NCBI GenBank assembly: GCA_013122435.1
Contig: WYDT01000008.1
Span: 62,001-126,000, forward strand
DNA: 64,000 bases
Reading direction: 5' to 3'
From: Chloroflexi bacterium AL-N1
GTDB lineage: Bacteria > Chloroflexota > Chloroflexia > Chloroflexales > Roseiflexaceae
Part shown: piece by piece, positions 9,810-17,557 of the stretch
Layout: the number at the start of each line of letters is the position of its first letter
Numbering within the stretch: position 1 is the first letter of the stretch
The notes under the pieces: generated by a model
The model's database searches: none
What the model saw: only the letters and a program-made list of their open reading frames with translations
Told to the model about the DNA's origin: nothing
Program-made: the position numbers and the translations under genes

Positions 9810-11051
9810 ATGAATAACAAGGTAAACACAATGATTGGAACTGAATCCCCTGCCCCATCTTTTGATGACTGGCATAACCTTGATCAACAGATACGGCAAT
9901 GGTGGGATACCGATGTTCATACCGCTTTTGAGGAGGATATACGCGCTGACGAAGAACAGACTTTACTCTTCCTTCCATACCCATATAGCTCGGCAGGCGG
10001 CGCTGAAAAAGCCTTTCCTGAGATGTATGGCTGGGATACCTTTTTTATTAACTGTGCTCTGTTAGCGCATAACCGTGCTGATTTGGTTCGTGGACACATT
10101 CTCAATCAGCTGTATCAGATCGAGCGCTTCGGGATGGTGTTAAACGGCAATCGGACATACTATCGCACACGTTCCCAAGCACCCTTGCTGGCAGAGAGTT
10201 TACGCCGATATATTCAGCAACACGATGACCACCATCTTCTGATGCGGGCATATCCGCTTTTGAAACACGAGTATCAGCATTACTGGAATGCGCCACATCA
10301 TCAAACACCCACAGATCTGGCCACAAATCGCGATATTGGCGACACCGATCAGCCCCGACTCCATGCCGAGTCCGAAGCGCTCGATTTTTTCGCGGGATAT
10401 GGTGGTGAAGTGCGGCACTGTGTACCACTCTTAACCAACTGTCTGCTGGTGGCCTACGCAGATAATCTGGGATGGTTAGCCAGGCGACTTTGTCTTGAGG
10501 ATGAAGCTCTCCACTGGCAAGCACTGGCCAGAGAACGGGCTGCACGTATTCAGCACTATTGCTGGAATGACCATTACGGAATGTTTCTTGAATATAACTT
10601 TGTAGAGGGCCAACAGATTCCCGTTTTCTCACTCTGCACCTATCTCGCAATGTGGGCAGGGATTGCAACACAAGATCAAGCATATGCGCTTGTTCGACAA
10701 CTTACACGTTTTCAGCATCCGTACGGTCTTGCTATGACTGATCAAATGTATCCCAGCCCACACCCGGAGTTTAGCTGGGTACAATGGAACTATCCAGCAG
10801 GATGGCCACCGTTTCATATTTTTGTGGTAGAGGCACTGGAGCGCTACGGGTTTATGACAGAGACCAGGAAGGTCGCAGCACCCTTCCTTGGTCTGATGAC
10901 TCGCCTCTTTCAGGAAACTGGTTCGTTGTGGGAAAAATACAACGTCGTTGAAGGATCCTTGTCTTTCCCCCTTGAGCGTTATAATGTTCCACCACTACAT
11001 GGCTGGAGTTCTGCTGCAATTGTATTGCTGGGAAGGCAACTCTTTTCCTGA
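9810..11051 (+). CDS. GH37/GH63-like (alpha/alpha)6 glycoside hydrolase
   Basis: A 413-residue soluble protein without a signal peptide. Two trehalase-type signatures are present in degenerate form: EMYGWDTFF near residue 71 and WVQWNYPAGWPPF in the last quarter, both part of the (alpha/alpha)6 active site. It is shorter than true trehalases (about 550 residues), which suggests an oligosaccharide-processing relative rather than trehalase itself. ATG 9810 is used; ATG 9831 has a slightly better AAGG site and is an alternative. It lies 54 nt after the esterase and 33 nt before the isomerase gene and most likely removes a terminal sugar from the imported oligosaccharide. Confidence 0.78.
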   Translation: MNNKVNTMIGTESPAPSFDDWHNLDQQIRQWWDTDVHTAFEEDIRADEEQTLLFLPYPYSSAGGAEKAFPEMYGWDTFFINCALLAHNRADLVRGHILNQLYQIERFGMVLNGNRTYYRTRSQAPLLAESLRRYIQQHDDHHLLMRAYPLLKHEYQHYWNAPHHQTPTDLATNRDIGDTDQPRLHAESEALDFFAGYGGEVRHCVPLLTNCLLVAYADNLGWLARRLCLEDEALHWQALARERAARIQHYCWNDHYGMFLEYNFVEGQQIPVFSLCTYLAMWAGIATQDQAYALVRQLTRFQHPYGLAMTDQMYPSPHPEFSWVQWNYPAGWPPFHIFVVEALERYGFMTETRKVAAPFLGLMTRLFQETGSLWEKYNVVEGSLSFPLERYNVPPLHGWSSAAIVLLGRQLFS

Positions 11052-11084
11052 CAATCCTATTACCTTCATAACAGGAGGATACCT

Positions 11085-11861
11085 ATGAAATTTGGCTGTT
11101 GTGTCACCCCTGAACATATCAAGATACTTGCCGAAGCCGGGTATGATTTTTGTGAGCTACCCGCTCGTTGCGTCCAACCATTTGATGATGATACAACGGC
11201 ACTGCCAGCATTACGGGAACTGGCCGCAGCGCCATTACGACCGGAGGCATTCAATCTGTTGGTGCCACCAGAACTTCCGTTGGTTGGACCATACGCTGAT
11301 GTTGATACACTTCAAGCTTATTTGCAACATACATTCACCCGTATGGCCCAACTTGGTGGTGTGGTAGCTGTGCTTGGGAGTGGTGGGGCACGGCGCTTAC
11401 CCGAGGACATGCCGCGTAATCAAGCGCTGATTCAGCTTGCAGAAGCGCTCAAAATCGCTCAGGAAGAAGCACAACAGGCTGGCATTACACTGGCTATCGA
11501 GCATCTCAATCAGCAAGAGTGCAATGTGCTGACGAGTGTTGCTGAATGTTACATGTTTCTTCAGAAATATGATCTGTGCGGTCTAAGGCTAATTGTCGAT
11601 CTTCACCATTTAGAAGTAGAAGCTGAATCACTCACAGTGGCATCCGAGGTTGCCCCGTTGCTTGCCCATGTCCATGTGGCCGGTGGCGGTCGACTTCCAC
11701 CACAGACGCCTGGCTACGACTACGCCGGGTTTATGGCCACGCTACACAATGTCGGTTACAACCAACGCATCTCAGTGGAGTGTTGCTGGGACGATCTGGC
11801 CACCCAGGCTGGCGAAGCACTGGCCTTTATGCGTAACGAATGGCAAACGGTAACCGTGTAG
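11085..11861 (+). CDS. sugar phosphate isomerase/epimerase family protein
   Basis: A 258-residue TIM-barrel protein of the xylose-isomerase-like AP-endonuclease-2 fold. Metal-binding residues are visible at the strand ends: AIEHLNQQECN (Glu about 145), IVDLHH (Asp/His about 180), HVHVAGG, and the C-terminal SVECCWDD. The ATG is preceded by AGGAGG. As last gene of the operon it probably converts the released monosaccharide, a ketose or uronate derivative, into a central-metabolism intermediate. The exact substrate cannot be assigned; relatives include hydroxypyruvate isomerase and tagatose/psicose 3-epimerases. Confidence 0.85.
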   Translation: MKFGCCVTPEHIKILAEAGYDFCELPARCVQPFDDDTTALPALRELAAAPLRPEAFNLLVPPELPLVGPYADVDTLQAYLQHTFTRMAQLGGVVAVLGSGGARRLPEDMPRNQALIQLAEALKIAQEEAQQAGITLAIEHLNQQECNVLTSVAECYMFLQKYDLCGLRLIVDLHHLEVEAESLTVASEVAPLLAHVHVAGGGRLPPQTPGYDYAGFMATLHNVGYNQRISVECCWDDLATQAGEALAFMRNEWQTVTV

Positions 11862-11899
11862 ACCAGGTTATTTCTTCATAAGATAAGCGCTGTTTCCTC

Positions 11900-11921
11900 G
11901 GGTTGTGGGGTCTCACAACCC
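11900..11921 (+). terminator. hairpin after the glycan operon
   Basis: An 8-bp perfect stem (GGGTTGTG / CACAACCC) with a 6-nt loop lies 38 nt after the isomerase stop. The following tract is only weakly T-rich (CTTTT about 10 nt on), so termination is probable rather than certain. Confidence 0.55.
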
Positions 11922-12347
11922 TTGCAAGTCCTTTTGGCATTGGCTTCCCACACCAACACGTCATACTATCTACCTTTGACTGACACACTTCACCAACGCT
12001 TAGAAACCAAATTACTTTTTGCTGACTGTATTTATTTATACATTCGAAACACCATATAAATAACACACCAACGTTTGATCGCATTTTTGCTCAAACTCTG
12101 CTTCTCTTCGTTATTGCTACAATCTCGCCCGACAAGCTACTATATGCCCTAGAAAAGAGCAGATTTGGCTCGATGGCTTAGGCATCAACACTATTACATG
12201 TCATCGTAAAAAATGAGTGTTTATCAGGTTGTTATCAGATGTTTGTCAGGGGATTTCTTGCTACTATTGACGTTCCTTTGAGCGGTAGAGCATACATGGA
12301 AACGGCTATGTGTGCATTTGTCGTGTATCCAGGAAGAGAGCTATGTT
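11922..12347. other. gene-free spacer
   Basis: About 430 nt between the glycan operon and the amidase gene. No credible ORF and no structured RNA were recognised. Two TTATCAG copies about 10 nt apart occur near 12222-12240 but match no known site. The promoter of the amidase gene must lie here, although no consensus pair stands out. Confidence 0.5.
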
Positions 12348-15266
12348 ATGAGACGTTTGATTATCTACGTCACTGGTTTCTGGATCGTGGTAGTCGTTCT
12401 GTTTGCGACTGTGCTGATTGACCCAGCCTGGTCGCAGGAGCAACTCCCACAGGCAACAGATCGGCCCGACCAAGTTGTGCTTGATCTGTCAGAGAGCGTA
12501 AGTATTGCGGCTGGAACAGATTATGTCTCAGCACCAACCGAAGCAGCACGGCCATTTACACATATGCTGCTTCGACGTGAGGCGCATGTGCCTGAGGGTG
12601 CCATACTGGAATTGTTTGTCCGCGCTTCTATCGATGGCACTGACTGGAGCGATTGGGGACAGGTACATGCCAATTACGACCTCTGGCGTGAGACCGATGG
12701 ACCAGAGGTGGAGTGGAGTGAGACGGTTGATGTTGGGGCTGAGGCACGCTACTGGCAGGTCCGTGGAGTGTTCACCGCTACACCTGATGGTGTGATGCCA
12801 GAGTTACGCAGTATCGACGTGAACACCGTGAATACCAACGCTTTTGGCCCTGATGGACCTGTTGAATCAACGGTTGATCCGCAGGCGGCGATTGCTGCTG
12901 CCGTCACGAAACCACCAGTTGTGTCACGGACAGCATGGGGCAGTGCTGATGGACAGGGGAGTCGGGTACCACCCGCCTACTATCCGGTCAATCATATGAC
13001 GGTTCACCATTCGGCTGACAGCAACTCGCTCTACCCAGGACAAACAAACTGGGCCGCTCGTGTGCGCGCCATCTGGTCATTTCACACCCACACACGTGGT
13101 TGGGGCGATGTGGGCTACAACTATCTGATTGATCCCAACGGAGTGGTGTACGAAGGGCGTGCCGGTGGTGATGATGCGGTTGGCTTCCACGACACCGCCA
13201 ACTATGGCTCGATGGGGGTAGTAATGATCGGCACTTATTCGAGCGTTGCTCCAACCGGAACGAGCCAGGATAGTCTGGTCAAACTGCTGGCTTGGAAGGC
13301 ATCGCAAAAAGACATTGATCCATTAGGTCGCTCATACTACTACGGCTGTGCTAATTCACGGTTTTGTGCACCCTTCAACGCGGGGGGGATTGTCGATAAC
13401 ATTGCCGGGCATCGCCATGTCACTCCAGGACATACCACCTGTCCAGGGGATGCGCTGGTGAGTGTTCTACCTTCCATTCGTAATCGGGTGAAACAAACAA
13501 TAGATGGCCAGGGCAGTACTCCTCCCCCTAATGGCGAAATTGTTGTCGATGAGCTGGAAGGTGGTTTCGCCCGTAGCAATGCAAATTGGTACAGCGCATC
13601 GTGTGGTGCGGGCGGTCACACCTACTATACATATGCCACCGACAACCCCGGCGATAGCACAAACAGTGCAACATGGCGCCCAAATATTCCTAAAGCAGGA
13701 ACCTACCGTGTGTATGTGCACATCCCACAAGGATGTGGCTTGGCATCGCCTCCTTATGCCTCAACCAAAGCTCGCTACACCATCGTTCATGCTCAGGGAG
13801 AATCGACACAGACCGTTGATCACAACACTGCCACGGCCTGGGTCGATGTGGGGGTGTATCAATTTAATCAGGGGACAGGCGGTGCAATTGAACTATATGA
13901 TGTGACAGGTGAGGCATTTGATCAACAACGTGTGGTCTTTTTTGATGCTGTCAAGTGGGTGCCGGAAGATGCGACCAGTAGTATTGATTTAACGGACGTA
14001 CGTTTTGAAAACACCAGCGTTGCCAGTGGCGAACTGGCCAAAGTCACGTTTACGGTGAAGAATACTGGGTCGACACCACTGTCTACTCAGAACCCACAGG
14101 CAGGTACCGCACCCGATGGTCGCTTTAATGATGGGCAGAGTGGCCGTATCGATGATTCGTATGTCTATGATGAGGGCGAGTGTTTCCTTGGCAATGAAGA
14201 GCAAACCTATGCAACATTTGCCAAAGAAAGCAACCGTTTCCGGGTCACGCTCGGGCCAACAAACGAGAGGGATATAGTTTGTACAGACAACGTTGGTGGC
14301 TACCCCTGGCGATGGGGCATCAATGGCGACCTGCCCCCTGGTGAGACACGCGATGTGACGGGATATGTGCGCTTCCATAACTATGGCACCAGCAATCGAA
14401 CGGTGAATGTCCAGGCAGGTCTCATTCAGGAGTATGTCAAATATTTCGAGCAAGGTGTTAAACCAACCACAATTACAGTCACACCAGAGCAAGTGCAACC
14501 ACTAGCGATGGGGTATGATATGACCCTCAACACCGTTGCTCATGTGTATAGGCTTGGCAATGTCCCCGACAATCTACTGGCTCGTACTGCCAATTCTCTG
14601 TCGGTACCACGTGGTGAATATGTCGGGACCATACCATGGAGCGGGAGCTTTATTAACTGGGGAACTGGTGGTCCGTTAGGACTGAGTGATCAATTCCTGA
14701 TTGAACAAACCCGTGTCTTCCGTGCGCCGGTCGATGGCGAGTATGTTTTCCGCACAACCAGTGATGATGGCTCGTGGTTGTGGGTGAATGGCAAGCCTGT
14801 GGTGCTCAATAGTGGTTTGCATCCGACCAAAGATGTCACTGGAACCATCCAACTCACAGCGGGTGATCATATCCTTTCCTTCAAATACTTTGAGCGTTCG
14901 GGTGTTGCAACAGCAGGGTACAGCGTTCAAATACCTGGTAGCAGCACCTTCACCACCCCACCTGATGCTATTCACAATGTGCTACGGCTTGGCAACACCT
15001 TTGCTGAAATACCAGAGGTGACTATTACAGCCGATGATCTTGGTGGTAGTGGTATCGAGCGGATTCGGTGGAGCTGGGATGGTGTGGAGTGGCAAGATTC
15101 AACCGGGGGAGTCCTGCGGTTGGGTAAAATTCAAAACGGATCGTATCGTTTGCGATACCAGGTATTTGACAAAGCGGGGAATCAAAGCGACACGTATGAA
15201 ATGGCTTTTAATGTCAATACTAATATGGAGGTATATCAGACGCATCTGCCACTAATCCAGCGGTAG
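12348..15266 (+). CDS. secreted N-acetylmuramoyl-L-alanine amidase-like protein with PA14 domain
   Basis: A 972-residue exported protein. ATG 12348 is preceded by AGGAAGAG and opens a signal peptide ending near PAWSQ; an upstream in-frame GTG is rejected. A peptidoglycan-recognition/amidase_2 domain spans about residues 190-385, with VHHSAD (His220/221) and GHRHVTPGHTTCPGD (His357, Cys365) as zinc ligands and GYNYLID between them. A golvesin-like beta domain (about 410-555), a CARDB-like segment (about 560-720) and a PA14 domain (about 725-880) follow. The last residues are THLPLIQR, a short tail also seen in modified form on the repeat protein ending at 32242. Probable role: cell-surface or secreted muralytic enzyme. 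A hairpin follows the stop. Confidence 0.88.
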   Translation: MRRLIIYVTGFWIVVVVLFATVLIDPAWSQEQLPQATDRPDQVVLDLSESVSIAAGTDYVSAPTEAARPFTHMLLRREAHVPEGAILELFVRASIDGTDWSDWGQVHANYDLWRETDGPEVEWSETVDVGAEARYWQVRGVFTATPDGVMPELRSIDVNTVNTNAFGPDGPVESTVDPQAAIAAAVTKPPVVSRTAWGSADGQGSRVPPAYYPVNHMTVHHSADSNSLYPGQTNWAARVRAIWSFHTHTRGWGDVGYNYLIDPNGVVYEGRAGGDDAVGFHDTANYGSMGVVMIGTYSSVAPTGTSQDSLVKLLAWKASQKDIDPLGRSYYYGCANSRFCAPFNAGGIVDNIAGHRHVTPGHTTCPGDALVSVLPSIRNRVKQTIDGQGSTPPPNGEIVVDELEGGFARSNANWYSASCGAGGHTYYTYATDNPGDSTNSATWRPNIPKAGTYRVYVHIPQGCGLASPPYASTKARYTIVHAQGESTQTVDHNTATAWVDVGVYQFNQGTGGAIELYDVTGEAFDQQRVVFFDAVKWVPEDATSSIDLTDVRFENTSVASGELAKVTFTVKNTGSTPLSTQNPQAGTAPDGRFNDGQSGRIDDSYVYDEGECFLGNEEQTYATFAKESNRFRVTLGPTNERDIVCTDNVGGYPWRWGINGDLPPGETRDVTGYVRFHNYGTSNRTVNVQAGLIQEYVKYFEQGVKPTTITVTPEQVQPLAMGYDMTLNTVAHVYRLGNVPDNLLARTANSLSVPRGEYVGTIPWSGSFINWGTGGPLGLSDQFLIEQTRVFRAPVDGEYVFRTTSDDGSWLWVNGKPVVLNSGLHPTKDVTGTIQLTAGDHILSFKYFERSGVATAGYSVQIPGSSTFTTPPDAIHNVLRLGNTFAEIPEVTITADDLGGSGIERIRWSWDGVEWQDSTGGVLRLGKIQNGSYRLRYQVFDKAGNQSDTYEMAFNVNTNMEVYQTHLPLIQR

Positions 15267-15293
15267 TTACCGCATATTTCAGAGCGACATATG

Positions 15294-15326
15294 CAAAAGC
15301 AGGGGCGGTAGACACCCCTGCTTTTG
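15294..15326. terminator. bidirectional hairpin terminator, left border of peptide array
   Basis: A 12-bp perfect stem, CAAAAGCAGGGG / CCCCTGCTTTTG, separated by a 9-nt loop. It sits between the convergent amidase gene (+) and the last peptide gene (-). The A- and T-rich ends make it usable on both strands. Almost the same arms recur at 17519-17549. Confidence 0.8.
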
Positions 15327-15348
15327 TCCATTACAACGAAGGTTTGTG

Positions 15349-15522
15349 TTATTGCTCCTGGCAATCTAGGCATCCACTCGTTTCGGGATTGGTCTGCTCA
15401 CCAATTGGGGCTGGCGCTGCGACCGGCTCACCGCTCACCACCCCACCCGCAGGCACTACACTCACCGCCAGCGCTATGGCCCAGCTACTGATCACCACGC
15501 GTAGCATCTTGCGCTTACGCAT
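15349..15522 (-). CDS. exported CxxC-tail micropeptide 8 (last of array)
   Basis: 57 residues; AGGAGG lies 6 nt before the ATG. The N-terminus is MRKRKMLRVV followed by a hydrophobic core (ISSWAIALAVSVVP), then the family middle PAPIGEQTNP and the tail GCLDCQEQ. Function unknown. Its nearest relatives in the array are members 1, 4 and 6. A longer in-frame ORF reaching 15678 has no ribosome site and covers the spacer. It ends 22 nt from the border hairpin. Confidence 0.85.
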   Translation of the reverse strand: MRKRKMLRVVISSWAIALAVSVVPAGGVVSGEPVAAPAPIGEQTNPETSGCLDCQEQ

Positions 15523-15565
15523 ATCTATCCTCCTAACACTTACTGCACACTTATACCTAGGAGTC

Positions 15566-15739
15566 CTAGCTCGACCTACTTTCGTTCTCATTACATTCTG
15601 CACAGCCACCACCTCCTCCATTTGGCTCCGGAGTGGTTTGGTCGCCACCATTCCCCGCACCGTGCACAGGGACCACACTCATCGCCAACGCTAGCGCCCA
15701 ACTCCCCAGGATTATACGTACAACATTGCGCTTAAACAT
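15566..15739 (-). CDS. exported CxxC-tail micropeptide 7
   Basis: 57 residues starting MFKRNVVRII, with AAAGGA about 9 nt upstream. The hydrophobic core GSWALALAMSVVPV matches the family. The middle is reduced: the PAPISEQT block is missing and only DQTTPEPNG remains, followed by five glycines and the tail CAECNENESRSS. The start region and upstream DNA are identical over 58 nt to those of member 6, so these two genes separated recently. Confidence 0.82.
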   Translation of the reverse strand: MFKRNVVRIILGSWALALAMSVVPVHGAGNGGDQTTPEPNGGGGGCAECNENESRSS

Positions 15740-15771
15740 CAGAATATTCCTTTCATTTACGTAACACATTA
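15714..15771. repeat. 58-nt direct repeat, copy 1
   Basis: Identical to 15939-15996. It spans the ribosome site, start and first codons of micropeptide 7. Identity at silent and non-coding positions indicates a recent tandem duplication or gene conversion. Confidence 0.9.
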
Positions 15772-15811
15772 TTTGCAACTCCATAATTCCAACCTCTTCG
15801 CTCAATAGGCT

Positions 15812-15964
15812 TTAATCTCTGGAGCATTGATCACAGGTATCGCCATTTATCACCCCGTTCGCGGGAGCGGCATGCGCTCCCTGCGGTGCGTTCCCACCCA
15901 CTGCCAACACCAACGCCAGTACACCACTCCCCAGCAGCATACGTACAACATTGCGCTTAAACAT
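15812..15964 (-). CDS. exported CxxC-tail micropeptide 6 (divergent)
   Basis: 50 residues, the shortest member, starting MFKRNVVRML with the same leader DNA as member 7. The core is GSGVLALVLAVGG, the middle is alanine-rich (PQGAHAAPANG) and the EQT block is lost. The tail still ends in a CxxC (TCDQCSRD). That the CxxC survives while the middle changes suggests the cysteine pair is the functional part. Confidence 0.78.
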   Translation of the reverse strand: MFKRNVVRMLLGSGVLALVLAVGGNAPQGAHAAPANGVINGDTCDQCSRD

Positions 15965-15996
15965 CAGAATATTCCTTTCATTTACGTAACACATTA
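15939..15996. repeat. 58-nt direct repeat, copy 2
   Basis: Identical to 15714-15771 over the whole 58 nt; covers the leader and first codons of micropeptide 6. Confidence 0.9.
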
Positions 15997-16036
15997 GTTG
16001 TCTTTCCATGTCTGCAATTTCCCCACTTGATAAGCT

Positions 16037-16195
16037 TTAGTTCGGCTTGCATTCTATACATATACCGCCAGACGAATTCGGCTCAGGACTAGTCTGCTCA
16101 CCACCATTCCCCGCACTGTGGACAGGCACCACACTCACCGCCAGCGCAATCGCCCAACTGCTGATGACTACTCGTAACATTTTTTGCATCCACAT
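16037..16195 (-). CDS. exported CxxC-tail micropeptide 5
   Basis: 52 residues, found by reading the minus strand by eye because it is under common ORF cut-offs. It begins MWMQKMLRVV, with AGGAG 7 nt before the ATG, has the core ISSWAIALAVSVVPV, the reduced middle GGEQTSPEPN and the tail ICIECKPN. Its leader DNA is nearly identical to that of member 3. It fills what would otherwise be a gap in the regular gene spacing, which supports it as real. Confidence 0.82.
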   Translation of the reverse strand: MWMQKMLRVVISSWAIALAVSVVPVHSAGNGGEQTSPEPNSSGGICIECKPN

Positions 16196-16257
16196 TATCG
16201 TACTCCTTTTGTTCACTTGGGCTATTATTCGAGCTCCATACCTCCAACCTCATTTGC

Positions 16258-16428
16258 TCAATTGGCTTTACATTCTACACAACAGCCCGCACTATTGGTC
16301 TGTTCACTGATCGGGGCTGGGTTTCCGAACGATCCGTCGCTCATCACACTATCTATAGGTACCACACTCACCGCCAGCGCAATCGCCCAACTGCTGATGG
16401 CAAGACGTGCCAGGTTGCGCTTCCACAT
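16258..16428 (-). CDS. exported CxxC-tail micropeptide 4
   Basis: 56 residues starting MWKRNLARLA, with GGAAGGAAAA upstream. Core ISSWAIALAVSVVPI, middle GNPAPISEQTNS, tail CCVECKAN with an additional Cys. A 12-residue longer form starting further upstream is possible but would precede the ribosome site. Confidence 0.82.
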   Translation of the reverse strand: MWKRNLARLAISSWAIALAVSVVPIDSVMSDGSFGNPAPISEQTNSAGCCVECKAN

Positions 16429-16499
16429 CACGTTTTCCTTCCGTTTATTGAACATATCATTCATAGCTCCATACCTCCAACCTCCTCACTCAACCAATT

Positions 16500-16688
16500 T
16501 TACTGGGATACTTGGCATCTATCACAGCCACCACCGCCATCGTTCGGGTCAGGATGGGTCTGCTCACTGATCGGCGCTGGGTTCCCAAATGGTTCGCCGC
16601 TCACTGCCACAACTGCAGGCACCACACTCACCGCCAGCGCCACCGCCCAACCACTGATGACGACACGTAACATTTTTTGGATCCACAT
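16500..16688 (-). CDS. exported CxxC-tail micropeptide 3
   Basis: 62 residues starting MWIQKMLRVV, with AGGAG 7 nt upstream in a leader nearly identical to that of member 5. Core ISGWAVALAVSVVP, middle FGNPAPISEQTHPDPN, a GGGG spacer and the tail CDRCQVSQ. Confidence 0.84.
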   Translation of the reverse strand: MWIQKMLRVVISGWAVALAVSVVPAVVAVSGEPFGNPAPISEQTHPDPNDGGGGCDRCQVSQ

Positions 16689-16760
16689 TATCGTACTCCT
16701 TTTGTCCACTTGGCCTATTCTGCGTAGCTCCACAACTCCAACCTCTTCGCTCAATAGGCT

Positions 16761-16952
16761 TTAATCCCGGTGGCATTCTCTACAATTACCAGGGGCACCG
16801 TTTGGCTCCAGATGGGTCTGCTCACTCATCGGGGCCGGATCTCCGAACAGTCCACCGCTCACCGCACCACCCACAGGCACTACACTCACTGCTAATGCCA
16901 GCACCACCGCCCAACTACTGATCACTATGCGTAGGACGTTTCCCATCCTCAT
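16761..16952 (-). CDS. exported CxxC-tail micropeptide 2
   Basis: 63 residues. The chosen start MRMGNVLRIV lies 6 nt after AGGAGG; another ATG overlaps the ribosome site and is unlikely. Core ISSWAVVLALAVSVVPV, middle GDPAPMSEQTHLEPNG, tail NCRECHRD. This is the only member whose tail reads CxxCH, formally a haem c motif; the other seven have Q, N, S, K or R after the second Cys, so haem binding is not assumed. Confidence 0.84.
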   Translation of the reverse strand: MRMGNVLRIVISSWAVVLALAVSVVPVGGAVSGGLFGDPAPMSEQTHLEPNGAPGNCRECHRD

Positions 16953-17025
16953 AATCATCCTCCTTATAAATATATTAGGTATACTGGTCATATCTCTATT
17001 CCACCTCAGCATTGCTCGACCGAAT

Positions 17026-17199
17026 TTACTGCGGTCGGCATTCTAAACACCCGTTCGGGTCAGGGTTGGTCTGCTCACTGATCGGGGCTGGCTCTGCGAC
17101 TGGCTCACCACTCACCACACTATCTACAGGCACCACACTCACCGCCAGCGCAATCGCCCAACTGCTGACAAACACACGTACCATGTTTCGCTTCAACAT
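17026..17199 (-). CDS. exported CxxC-tail micropeptide 1 (first of array)
   Basis: 57 residues starting MLKRNMVRVF, with AAGGAG 8 nt upstream. Core VSSWAIALAVSVVPV, middle AEPAPISEQTNPDPNG and tail CLECRPQ; it is closest to the family consensus. As the most upstream minus-strand member it marks the 5' end of the array. All eight genes are spaced by 43-73 nt, each with its own ribosome site, suggesting one polycistronic transcript. Confidence 0.85.
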   Translation of the reverse strand: MLKRNMVRVFVSSWAIALAVSVVPVDSVVSGEPVAEPAPISEQTNPDPNGCLECRPQ

Positions 17200-17468
17200 G
17201 ATTGGTCTCCTTGTACTTAACTTAATTGTTGGTTTTGTTTGGACTACTGTATACGCACACATGATCAATCACATGGTTAGTGATTTCTCCCGTTATGCTC
17301 CTTGGCCTGGATACACTTTTATCGTAGGCAAACTAGCATTACCGTTTGAACAATGCTGTTTATTATATTTTGATACTACTCTCTGCACATCGGTCGATCC
17401 GCCACCTACAAAATGGCGGAATGGCCAGTTGGTCACTGGCGGTTCTTCCCGATCATCGAGTTGTGAAC
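17200..17468. other. leader region of the peptide array
   Basis: About 270 nt without a credible gene. The array promoter should be here on the minus strand. A TATAAT reads on that strand near 17363-17368, but the region 17 nt upstream of it (ATGTGC) is a poor -35, so no promoter is claimed. Confidence 0.4.
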
Positions 17469-17518
17469 GATCTTGGTAGTAGTGATGTCGCATGGATTCG
17501 GTGGAGTTGGGATGGTGT
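17469..17518 (+). pseudogene. 50-nt copy of the amidase gene 3' region
   Basis: About 43 of 50 bases match 15036-15085, inside the upstream amidase gene. The translated match is DLGSSDVAWIRWSWDGV against DLGGSGIERIRWSWDGV. It runs directly into a copy of the hairpin that follows the amidase gene, with the intervening about 200 nt missing. This is a remnant of a duplicated amidase 3' end, not an expressed gene. Confidence 0.75.
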
Positions 17519-17549
17519 AAAAGCAGGGGTGATAAATACCCCTGCTTTT
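17519..17549. terminator. hairpin, right border of peptide array
   Basis: A 12-bp stem AAAAGCAGGGGT / ACCCCTGCTTTT with a 7-nt loop. The arms match those of the hairpin at 15294-15326. It separates the array leader from the frameshifted lipoprotein gene. Confidence 0.78.
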
Positions 17550-17557
17550 GCATAGTG

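Noticed and set aside
9810-11051. Calling the GH37-like enzyme a trehalase
   Set aside because: Signatures are degenerate, the protein is about 140 residues short, and the operon context is not trehalose-related.
12239-12421. 60-codon ORF before the amidase gene
   Set aside because: Overlaps the amidase signal peptide in another frame and has no ribosome site.
16761-16952. Micropeptide 2 as a cytochrome because of CRECH
   Set aside because: Only one of eight members has the His, there is no axial ligand region, and the peptide is too short for a cytochrome fold.
15349-17199. Micropeptides as one long broken gene or assembly artefact
   Set aside because: Each has its own ribosome site, start and stop, and the sequences differ too much for copy errors.
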